Shown piece after piece: positions 19,077 to 28,124 of a stretch of 64,000 bases of DNA. The position numbers and the translations under genes are program-made. Source of the DNA: Cherax quadricarinatus (taxonomy: Eukaryota; Arthropoda; Malacostraca; Decapoda; Parastacidae); contig NW_027196456.1 of NCBI RefSeq assembly GCF_038502225.1, positions 26,646-90,645 of the forward strand. Direction: 5' to 3'. Numbering within the stretch: the stretch's first letter is position 1; every line of letters begins with the position of its first letter. The notes under the pieces were generated by a model. The model had not been told where the DNA came from. It saw only the letters and a list, made by a program, of their open reading frames with translations, and searched no databases.

Positions 19077-19630
19077 ACAAGAATAATGAGACAGACAATC
19101 TGTCCAACCACCAAGAGAGTCTAGACCAGACTGAATACTTCAGGCGAGGTGAGGACACCCCCCCCCTCGATCACGTGATAGCTCCGTGGACAGCTGCAGC
19201 TCAGAAACAGAAGCCGGCAGTCTAACGAGCCACAAGCGATAATTACAGTAGTTAGACAATCAAGACTTGAACTGAGCACATGTTACATCCTACCTAACAA
19301 AATTTAACTAAGTCAAATAATAATAATATAAAGCAATATATTTACGATTTAGCTATTATCGCAAATATAAGCAATATAAAATTATATGAAAAGATAATAA
19401 TTATATATATACATAATAATCATTGCAACCCATTCAGGGGTTGCAACACACTCCAATTGAACTATTTTTTATCCTATTACAGAATATGCACTTTAAAATA
19501 TCATGAGTTAGTTTTAGCATTAATAGTATAAGGCTGTTTTTTCCTCAGATTTCTTAAATGTTTGAACATCTTTTATAGCACATTTTATCAAAACTCTTCT
19601 AACCTTCCATGAAAACTATATATACATGTA

Positions 19631-19795
19631 ATAGTAATAATATCTTTATTTACTACAAGTACATGTACAAGGCATACAGTCCTAGCTGACATCAATGACA
19701 TACTACTACAGAAAGCCGCTTGTTATACTGAACATTTTGGGCAAATTAGATCAGTGTCCCAGGATGCGACCCACACTAGTCGACTAACACCCACT
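19631..19795 (-). mobile_element. SINE with (ATT)n-type tail, 5'-truncated
   Basis: On the minus strand: 'gtgtgggtcgcatcctggga' region, then a LINE-like 3' part ('cttgtacatgtacttgtag'), then AATAAAGATATTATTATTAC-like tail. The tRNA head is missing. The same tail is seen at 44941-45145 (-) and 56866-57065 (+). Confidence 0.75.
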
Positions 19796-20049
19796 GGAAC
19801 AAATTAATGGCATTTCATTTTAATTTAAATGAGGAAAATTGATTTGATATACTAGCAAAATGAGTTACAAGCTGGGTTACAGAATGGATTAAACTCGTAA
19901 GTTAAGGTACCACTACTATTTTTTATGCTGAATAAGAATATACACTTAAAAGGGTAAAATCAGATCATTTTTAGCATCATACAAGGCACAGAAAGTACTG
20001 GAGAAGGCACTATTGTTAGTACAAGTGCTGAAGATAGTAGAGCGACAGA
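19796..20049. other. AT-rich non-coding sequence
   Basis: Nothing recognisable. Confidence 0.35.
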
Positions 20050-20722
20050 AAAACATGCACCAGTAGGGAATGCAGTCATGCAAAACCAAGGCAAACAGAA
20101 ATCAGACCTATGTAAATTCTATGCATTAGGTATCTGAAGGCATGGAAAAATAGACCACTCTCTGGAAAATCTTTCAGCTCCTTCCCCAAACATCTTGCTC
20201 CTGGGGGGATTTCAACCTAAGGCACCTAAAATGGAGGAATGTAGCAAATAATGCTGTAGCAGAGATAACCCCAGGAGGCAGCTCAGATGAAAACTCGCAC
20301 ACACACACACACAAACACACACGAGCTTTTAAAAATCTGCAGCAAATTCACCTTACACCAGTAAATAATAAAGCCAACAAGATTGGAGAATACACTGGAC
20401 CTCATCTTCACTAACAATGATCTGATACGAAATATTACCATATAAAAAGCAATATACTCAGATCACAACATAATAGAGGTTCAGACATGTATGTGTGGGG
20501 CCCCAGACCTACAAAATATGATTAGTCACGAGGGAACCTTCACCAAATTCAACTTCAATAACAAAAACATAAGGTGGAACCAAGTCAACCAGGTCCTAAA
20601 TGATATAAACTGGGAAGATATCCTAAGCAACAGGGATCTAAACCTATGTCTAGAACAAATTTACTTTATGGCACTCGAGGTATACTCAAGGCATATTCCA
20701 TTTAGAAAGAGAAGATGTAAAC

Positions 20723-20734
20723 TAGAAAAAGAAA
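20723..20734. repeat. Target-site duplication of the SINE multimer (left)
   Basis: TAGAAAAAGAAA occurs here and at 21337-21348. Between them lies the whole multimer, and outside them LINE A is continuous. Confidence 0.85.
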
Positions 20735-21336
20735 TGACTCAAGAAATCGTAATGACACGATTGCAAATAAACCATACCCCCGGCCGGGATTGAACCCGCG
20801 GTCATAGAGTCTCAAAACTCCAGCCCGTCGCGTTAGCCACTAGACCAGCTAGCCACAATAAGATTCATCCAACTAGGTATATTTCTACACCATAGGAAAG
20901 TTAGCACAGGCACCTCTGTGACCACAAATGCAAGTTTTTACAGACGAACCTCCAGCTAGCGTGGCCGTGACGAACTCTAGCTCAAGTCCCTTCACTGCCG
21001 TCAACATGACTCAAGAAATCGTAATGACACGATTGCAAATAAACCATACCCCCGGCCGGGATTGAACCCGCGGTCATAGAGTCTCAAAACTCCAGCCCCT
21101 CGCGTTAGCCACTAGACCAGCTAGCCACAATAAGATTCATCCAACTAGGTATATTTCTACACCATAGGAAAGTTGTGCATTTGTGGTCACAGAGGTGCCT
21201 GTGCTAACTTTCCTATGGTGTAGAAATATACCTAGTTGGATGAATCTTATTGTGGCTAGCTGGTCTAGTGGCTAACGCGACGGGCTGGAGTTTTGAGACT
21301 ATGACCGCGGGTTCAATCCCGGCCGGGGGTATGGTT
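20735..21336 (-). mobile_element. SINE multimer: two direct units and one inverted unit
   Basis: Unit 1 (20735-21006, - strand) is 272 bp and is followed directly by a second, truncated unit (21007-21172, - strand). Then comes an inverted third unit (21175-21336, + strand). Each has a tRNA-like head ('ggctagctggtctagtggct', B box GGGTTCAATCCCGGCC) with a possible Gln(TTG) or Leu anticodon region 'gttttgaga'. The body has 'cctatggtgtagaaatatac' and 'tttgtggtcacagaggtgcc'. The junction of direct and inverted parts is at 21173-21175. One 12-bp target duplication flanks the whole block, so it went in as one piece. Confidence 0.85.
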
Positions 21337-21348
21337 TAGAAAAAGAAA
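21337..21348. repeat. Target-site duplication of the SINE multimer (right)
   Basis: Second TAGAAAAAGAAA; LINE A sequence resumes with 'ggcgctccctcaacagg'. Confidence 0.85.
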
Positions 21349-21845
21349 GGCGCTCCCTCAACAGGCGAATTTAAAGAATAACAGAGCGGCCAATGTATCT
21401 GTAATACGAAGGGAGGCACTGGTCAGAGTAATAGCAAAAACTGAACTTAATCTAAAGGAATCTTACAGGAGTCAAGAAACACTGAAAGAACTAAAAGCCA
21501 TAAATGAAATTGAATGAAACTCAAAATATTTCTTTTCTTATGCCAAATCTAAGTTGAGAACAACATCCAGTATTGGACCCCCTACCTAGACGAGATGGGT
21601 CCTAAACAGATGACAGCAAGAAAATTTGTATTTTTATATTACTAGTTTATACCTAGTTGTACTTTAGTTCATTCCAGCACAACACATAGACAACATCAAC
21701 TTCATTATGTGTAGTAGTGACTATACTCTATATGACCAAAATACTCTAGCTATATACTTATCCAAGCTTCCCACCACTACAGATATCAGTACCAGAACTC
21801 AACACATAACTCAGGATATAAATAACCATAATTTAAACCTAGAAG

Positions 21846-23006
21846 ATGATTGATCACGTTGACCCTGATCTAAACCTCCATAATCTGACACCCAATCAAA
21901 ACCTATTGGAAAGTAACTGTCTTCATTACACAGCATCACAAGCCAGCACTATCCTAAACAATGCTAAAAGCCTATCAGTACTTAACTACAACATCAGGTC
22001 CTTAAGCAAACACTATGATGACCTCCTGGCACTCCTTGAATCACTAAAGACACCCTTCTCCTGCATTATTCTTACTGAGACCTGGCTTAAGCAGGACACA
22101 ATAGATATCTACCCTCTACCAGGATACACAGCAATTCATAACTGCAGACCAAACCAAGTTGGGGGTGGTATTGCAATCTATTACTCTAACCAATTATCTT
22201 GTATTAGTACCACTTGCTTTAGTGATGAATATGGGGAATACATTTTTGCTAATTTTACTGTAAAAAACCTTAAGACACCTATAACAATCGGTGCCATTTA
22301 CCGGATACCTCACACAAACATCCCAAATTTCAGTGAGAAATTCAAGTCACTAATAACAAACAGACAAATGAATAAGCACCACCTTCTCTTAGCTGGAGAC
22401 TTCAACATCAACCTTGGCTTAATAGATGATCAGCCTGTAACTGATTTCATCAACAATAAGAACAACACACTTCTCATACCAACAATAACTAAACCAACCA
22501 GGCTCACTGAGACAAGTGCAACCATAATAGACCACATATGGACCAATATACTAGCCCCCCTTAAATCAGGGATAATCACAGATAGCACTACAGACCACTA
22601 CCCTACCTTCCTCCTGACAAACATTAATAAACCACCACTTGAAAACAACAAAGTCTCATTTAGACTCCATGACGAGGCCTCAATAAGGAAGTTCACAACT
22701 GACCTAGAGATTGTTGACTGGCCTACAGAATTCTCCAAGGCCAATGGTATTGATGACTGGACAGACATTTTTCTTAACAAATTACTTAGACTATACAACA
22801 AACATTGTTCTATAAAAACGAAACAGATCACAAACAAACGGCTTGGTTGCCCATGGCTAACCAGCACCATTCTGAAATCCATTGACAAGAAACACCAATA
22901 TGAAAAGCAATGTAGACAGGGCTTAATACACAAAGATATTCTTAAACACTTCATCAGTTCTCACCAAAGTAATAAAGAAAGCCAAACAACTATACTACTC
23001 CAGTAG
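21846..23006 (+). pseudogene. LINE B AP endonuclease domain
   Basis: 386 codons of an open frame that nicks target DNA in intact elements. Motifs: LNYNIRSLSKHYDDL (about 45-60), ILTETWL (about 74-81, catalytic Glu), GGGIAIYYS (about 106-114), IGAIYRIPH (about 145-155), LLAGDFNINL (about 178-190, catalytic Asp/Asn), IDHIWTN (about 227-233) and STTDHYP (about 243-250, catalytic Asp-His). The frame ends early at 23006 because of a frame change near 22960; the RT linker continues in another frame. Confidence 0.85.
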
Positions 23007-24795
23007 ATTCACAGACACTAGAGGAGATATAAAAAAGACCTGGAAAACACTCTCTCAGATTCTAGGGACCCACAAACTGAAAAAAAACAAGAATATTGTC
23101 CTAACTAAACCTAATGAAACACCACTACATCCCACTGACACAGCTAACAAGATAAATGACTTCTTCTCAACCATAGGATTTAATCTCGCCAATAAAATCC
23201 CACATACTAGTGCCCATGCCGGGGACTACCTAGATGGGAATTTCCCAAATTCCTTCTATCTTGCACCAACTGAGCCCTCAGAAGTCACCGAGATTATAAA
23301 GTCACTTAAAAACAACTCAGGGAATCTGTCTAATGTCCCATCATTACTGTACAAGCGAGCGGCCCATATCCTTTCGCATGCTATTTCATTACTTTTTAAC
23401 AAGTCACTAGAAACTAGCACCTTCCCGAAACTACTCAAGATGGCAAGGGTTACACCAATACATAAAGGTGGTGACCCTACAGACTTAAACAACAATAGGC
23501 CAATATCAAACTTACCATTGCTATCCAAAATCTTTGAGAAACTCGTGCACAGGAGACTATATTCATTTATAACAGCACAAAACATACTCAACCCCTGCCA
23601 ATTTGGATTTAGGAAAAATAAAAGCACTAATGATGCAATCATAAAAATGCTAGATCTGCTTTACACAGCATTGGAAAATAAGGAATATCCACTAGGAATT
23701 TTTATTGACCTAAGAAAAGCTTTTGACACAGTAGACCACAACATCCTACTCCACAAACTTGACCATTACGGTATAAGAGGCCATGCGCTTATTTTAAATC
23801 TTACCTTACTAATAGGTATCAGTATGTTACCATTAAAGACACAGCATCAACAACACGGCCACTTGATACTGGAGTTCCGCAGGGAAGTGTCCTTGGTCCC
23901 CTGCTCTTCCTCATATACATCAATGATCTTCCAAACGTATCCCAACACATGAAACCCATTCTCTTTGCTGACGACACGACTTATGTCATCTCTCACCCTA
24001 ATCTTGCCACCCTCAACACCATTGTTAACGAGGAGCTGATCAAAATATCGACTTGGATGACAGCCAATAAACTTACGCTTAACACTGACAAAACCTACTA
24101 TATTATGTTTGGTAGCAGAGCAGGAGATGCACAAATTAACATTAAGATCGACAACACTCTAATTACCAGACATAATGAGGGCAAATTCCTAGGCCTATAC
24201 CTTGACAACAACCTGAATTTCAGCACCCATATCCAACACATAACCAAAAAAGTATCCAAAACAGTTGGGATCCTCTCCAAGATACGATACTACGTGCCGC
24301 AAAATGCCCTTCTCACACTATACCACTCACTTATTTATCCATACCTCACCTATGCTATTTGTGCTTGGGGATCAACTGCAGCAACACACCTAAAGCCAAT
24401 AATAACCCAACAAAAAGCTGCAGTAAGAATAATCACTAAATCCCATCCCTGGCAACACCCCTCCACTCTTCATAGATCTAAACTTACTCCCTGTTCAGTA
24501 CATCCACACTTACTACTGTGCAATCTACATCTACAGGACTTTAAACTCCAATATCAACCTTGACCTAAAACGCTTTCTTGATAGTTGTGACAGAACCCAC
24601 AGGCATAACAACAGACACAAACATCTCTACGACATTCCCCGTGTCCGACTAAACCTTTACAAAAATTCAATGTATGTCAAAGGCCCTAAAATCTGGAACA
24701 CCCTACCTAAGAACTCTAGAACTGCAGACACATTCATCACCTTCAAAACTACCATTAGAAAACATCTTATCTCCCTGATAAACCCCATCAACTAA
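23007..24795 (+). pseudogene. LINE B reverse transcriptase, frameshifted
   Basis: RT coding sequence spread over at least three frames. 23440-23790 holds MARVTPIHKGG, NRPISNLPLLSKIFEKLV, FGFRKNKSTNDA and the palm FIDLRKAFDTVDHN. A break near 23795 loses part of the 'PQGSVLGPLLF' box, which is readable in a different frame around 23875-23915. 23949-24563 carries the FADDTTYV box and the thumb (KFLGLYLDNNLN, SLIYPYLTYAICAWG). The last part (24560-24795: GPKIWNTLPKN, then a stop) is again in another frame. Not functional as read. Confidence 0.85.
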
Positions 24796-25183
24796 CTACA
24801 CGAATACCACCTGGTGGTTCACACTTTCACTCACCCATTTGACCATAAACAAAAATATTAATCTCAATCTTAAAATAATGAATCCTATGATACTCCAATA
24901 CTGAAACTATGTACTGTGCCAAAACAAAAGCATTCACATTGCTAAACTCACAAACTAGTATTTAGTCACTTAGCCATAATACCAACTTACCTCATAATTT
25001 GTAATATTTTAAAATAAAGAATTAAACTAAGTCTGCCCGAAATGCCTAGCCATGCTAGGCGTTCTAGTGGTACACTCTGTAATCATTATTTAACTACATG
25101 TAAACCACACAACAACCAAATTCTGTAAATTCAACATTGTAATCTTTATAGAGAATAAACTTTGAATTTGAATTTGAATTTGA

Positions 25184-26108
25184 ATGAGTGAGCTACTCAA
25201 GTCCCAATATGACTCGGCTTTTAGCGAGCAGCTAACCAGACTGAGAGCCGTAGACCTAAATGAATTTTACGAGCGAGACACAGAATTTGGTAGACTTAAA
25301 TCTGATATTATCCTGATGCCAAATGACTTCAAGAAGGCAATCAACAACATACCCATGCACTCTGCCCCAGGCCCAGACTCATGGAACTCCGTGTTCATCA
25401 AGCACTGCAAGAAACCCCTATCATGTGCTTTTAACATCCTATGGAGAGGAAGCATGGGCACAGGGGTCGTCCCACAGCTGCTAAAAACAACAGACATAGC
25501 CCCACTTCACAAAGAGGTCAGTAAAGCAATAGCAAAGAACTACAGACCGATAGCTCTAGCATCCCATTTCATAAAAATCTTTGAAAGATTGCCACTTATC
25601 TAGATACCCATCAGTTACACAACCCAGGGTTGTGGATGCTCTAGAAGACAAACACAATGCAGATGTAGTATACACAGACTTTGCAAAAGCCTTTGACAAA
25701 TGTGACCATGGTGTAATAGCGTACATAATGCATGATAAAGATATAACAGGAAAAGTTGGTAGAGGGATCTGTAAATTCCTAACAAATAGAACGCAAAGAG
25801 TAGCAGTAAACAGAGTAAAGTCTGAGGCGGCTACTGTGAGAAGCTCTGTTCCACAAGGCACAGTACTCGCTCCCATTCTGTTCCTCATCCTCGTATCTGA
25901 CATAGACAGGGATGTTAGCCATGGCACCATGTCCTCCTTTGCAGATGACGCCCAAATTTACATGACAGTGTCCTCCATTGGAGACACCGCAAGACTCCAG
26001 GTGGACATCAACCAAATATTTAAATGGGGCGCAGAAAACAATATGAAGTTCAAAGATGAGAAATTAAAACTATATCGGAGTATAAAACAAATTCCAACCA
26101 CACAATAG
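25184..26108 (+). pseudogene. LINE A reverse transcriptase, N-terminal and palm part
   Basis: Frame 1 (25184-25603) has FKKAINNIPMHSAPGPDSW and KNYRPIALASHFIKIFERL. Frame 2 (25581-26108) has ADVVYTDFAKAFDKCDHG (catalytic Asp), VRSSVPQGTVLAPILFLI and SSFADDAQIYM. The two are joined across a gap or break near 25600, where part of the finger region is missing. The thumb region follows to ~26740 in decayed form ('cctagaatgcaggcgggag', 'agaaggcactggacaggt'). Confidence 0.82.
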
Positions 26109-26840
26109 AGCAAAAAATTAATGTAAAAGACCAGGGAGTGACAATGTCAGAGGATCTCACTTTCAAAGACCACAACATTGTATCAATCGCATCTGCTAGA
26201 AAAATGACAGGATCGATCATGAGTACCTTCAAAACTAGGGACACCAAGCCCATGATGACACTTCAGATCGCTTGTTCTATCTAGGCTGGAATATTGCTGT
26301 GCACTAACACCACCTTTCAAGGCAGGTGAAATTGCTGACCTAGAAAATGTACAGAGAACCTTCACGGTGTGCATAACTGCTATAAAACACCTCAATTACT
26401 GGGAACACTTGAAGTTCCTCAACCTGTGCTCCCTAGAATGCAGGCGGGAGAGATACATGATTATTTGCACCTGGAAAATCCTAAAAGAATTAGTACCAAA
26501 CTTGCACGTGAAAAATCACTCCATATGAAAGCAAAAGGCTCGGCAGACGATGCAACATCCTCCCAATGAAAAGTAGGGGCGCCACTAGCACGATAAGAGA
26601 CAACACAATAAGTGTCAGGGGCCCAAGACTGATCAACTGCCTCCTAGCATACATAAGGGGGATTACCAATAGACCCCTGGCTGTCTTCAAGAAGGCACTG
26701 GACAGGTACCTAAAGTCAGTACTTGAATAGTTGGGTTGTGTGCAGCCAACATTAACAGCCTGGTTGATCAGGCCCTGATCCACCATGAGGCTTGGTCACA
26801 GACCAGGCCGCAAGGGCACTGACCCCCAAAACCCTCTTCA
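25184..26840 (+). mobile_element. LINE A, right part (RT and 3' end)
   Basis: Continuation of LINE A after the LINE B insertion. RT runs to about 26740, followed by a 3' UTR with 'agcctggttgatcaggccc' and 'cacagaccaggccgcaagg'. A minus-strand copy of this 3' end is at 56755-56865. The full frame is broken several times. Confidence 0.8.
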
Positions 26841-26844
26841 GGTA

Positions 26845-27214
26845 TACTGAATGTGTACTCACCTATTTGTGGTTGCAGGGATTGATTCATAGCTCCTGGA
26901 CCCGCCTCTTCACTGATTGCTACTAGGTCCTCTCTCTCCCTGCTCCATGAGCTTTATCAAACCTAGCCTTAAAACTATGTATGGTTCCCGCCTCCACTAC
27001 GTCACTTTATAGGCTATTCCACGGCCTGACTACTCTATGACTGAAGAAATACTTCCTAACATCCCTTTGATTCATCTGAGTCTTCAACATCGAATTGTGA
27101 CCTCTTGTTTGTGTGTCCCATCTCTGGAACATCCCGTCTTTGTCCGCCTTGTCTATTCCGTGCAGTATTTTATATGTCGTTATCATGTCTCCCCGACCCT
27201 CCTGTCCTCCAGGT
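26845..27214 (-). mobile_element. LINE C, 3' fragment (copy 1)
   Basis: On the minus strand the C-terminal end of an RT (GDMITTYKILHGIDKADKDG, then RKYFFSHRVVRPWNSL) is followed by a 3' UTR with 'gcagggagagagaggaccta' and an ending 'caaccacaaataggtgagta'. It abuts the (CA)n tail of LINE C copy 2. Confidence 0.8.
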
Positions 27215-27341
27215 GTGTGTGTGTGTGTGTGTGTACTCACCTATTTGTACTCACCTATTTGTGGTTGCAGGGCTCGAGTCATAGCTGATTGCTACTAGGT
27301 CCTCTCTCTCCCTGCCCCATGAGCTTTATCATACCTCGCAT
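27215..27341 (-). mobile_element. LINE C copy 2, 3' part
   Basis: The 3' UTR and (GTGAGTACA)/(CA)n tail. The upstream part of this copy is at 31252-31375; the two were one sequence before LINE D landed between them. The continuity is visible: 'agctttatcatacctcgcat' here continues as 'taaaactatgtatggttccc' at 31252. Confidence 0.8.
27338..27341. repeat. Short target duplication of LINE D (left)
   Basis: GCAT flanks LINE D here and at 31248-31251. Only 4 bp, so the support comes mainly from the continuity of LINE C across the site. Confidence 0.55.
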
Positions 27342-27359
27342 GAGGCTTCTAGCAGTGAG

Positions 27360-28124
27360 GTGCAGTCTGTCTCTCACTGTGAGGAGGCTGTAGGTGGGGT
27401 GGTAGCAACGGCTACCAGCAGTGAGGTGCAGCCCAGCACCTGCTACAAGTGGCGAGTTGTTCACAGTAATGGGAGGCGCATCAGAGTAAGGAAAGTTAAG
27501 AGTGCAGACCTGAAGGTAGGAAATCGCTTCTCTGTTCTCCAGGATGAATGTACTTCAGTGGCCAGTGAAGGTAAGGGTACTACTGCCCCTGCTAATGAAG
27601 GTAAGCGCATTCTTGTGGTTGGTGACTCTCAGGTAAGATATGTTGATCGTGCTTTTTGTAATAGGAATAAGAAGATGAGAGATAGAGTGTGCTTCCCTGG
27701 AGCTGGTGTTGGGGACATTGTCAACAGACTGGATAATATCATGTCAGGTAATGGGAACAAGCCCATTATCTGTCTCAGTGCTGGTGGAAATGATATTGGG
27801 AAGGGTAGGAGAGAAGAGCTGCTAGATAAGTACAGGTCAGCTATAGATTTCATTAAGTCTAAGGGAGGGATCCCAATCATATGTAGCATCTTGCCTAGAA
27901 GGGGAGTAGGAAATGAATGGTTGTCTAGGGCAATTGGTGTAAATTGCTGGCTAGACAGATACTGCAAGGAACTTGCAATCCCATTCATTGACAACTGGAA
28001 CAACTTTTATGGCAAACATGATATGTATGCAAGGGATGGGGTTCATCTCTCTGGGGCAGGGGTGGTAGCACTTGCAGACTCGATTGAGAAGGCCATTGGT
28101 GAAATGCCTATGATTTTAAACTGA
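27360..28124 (+). CDS. LINE D ORF1, SGNH/GDSL esterase domain
   Basis: 254 codons. An SGNH-hydrolase fold covers about residues 82-248: VVGDSQVRY (Ser90 as nucleophile), PGAGVGDIV (block II Gly), GGNDIGKG (Asn144, block III) and DGVHLSGAG (Asp226/His229). All four blocks are present, so the catalytic set looks intact. Esterase ORF1s are known from CR1-group LINEs; the substrate and role are unsettled (membrane or lipid association has been proposed). The N-terminal ~80 residues are basic and unassigned. The true start may lie upstream of the truncation. The stop codon overlaps the next start (TGATG at 28122-28126). Confidence 0.85.
   Translation: MQSVSHCEEAVGGVVATATSSEVQPSTCYKWRVVHSNGRRIRVRKVKSADLKVGNRFSVLQDECTSVASEGKGTTAPANEGKRILVVGDSQVRYVDRAFCNRNKKMRDRVCFPGAGVGDIVNRLDNIMSGNGNKPIICLSAGGNDIGKGRREELLDKYRSAIDFIKSKGGIPIICSILPRRGVGNEWLSRAIGVNCWLDRYCKELAIPFIDNWNNFYGKHDMYARDGVHLSGAGVVALADSIEKAIGEMPMILN

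Larger units (their letters stand above)
18046..19448 (-). mobile_element. Solo LTR with 5-bp target duplication
   Basis: Ends are TGTTACAAAA on the left and ...GGGGTTGCAACA on the right, so it reads TG...CA on both strands. CACTC is duplicated at 18041-18045 and 19449-19453. Orientation is by the likely start TGTTGCAACC on the minus strand. Length is about 1.23 kb without the nested 162-bp retroposon. No coding domains flank it, so it is a solo LTR left by recombination. Bel/Pao is my guess from long LTR and 5-bp target, but gypsy or copia elements also make 5-bp duplications. Confidence 0.78.
20050..21624 (+). mobile_element. LINE A, left part (split by a SINE multimer)
   Basis: A decayed LINE. 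At 20094-20140 a frame with LCKFYALGI, a stop, then RHGK recalls the CCCH zinc finger that starts ORF1 of some decapod LINEs (low certainty). At 20195-20480 the end of an AP endonuclease is readable: GDFN-like 'gggatttcaacctaaggc', then 'ctggacctcatcttcacta' and 'ctcagatcacaacataata' (SDH..I). The frame 20491-20793 (MCGAPDLQNMIS...) follows in its first 80 codons. 21349-21624 gives the linker before RT. The element is cut at 21624 by LINE B and resumes at 25184. Confidence 0.75.
21625..25183 (+). mobile_element. LINE B, nearly full length, inserted in LINE A
   Basis: A non-LTR element of ~3.56 kb, CR1/Jockey-group by its motifs, with a 5' leader, endonuclease, RT, 3' UTR ('ctgcccgaaatgcctagcc'), AATAAA near 25153 and a (TTTGAA)n tail at 25160-25183. 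LINE A is continuous on either side: it breaks after 'gacagcaagaaaat' (21624) and resumes at 'atgagtgagctac' (25184). The target duplication is short and obscured by the tail. Confidence 0.88.

Noticed and set aside
21240..21330. Genuine tRNA genes in the 20.8-21.3 kb block
   Set aside because: Three copies occur inside a retroposed multimer with target duplication; no proper acceptor stem.
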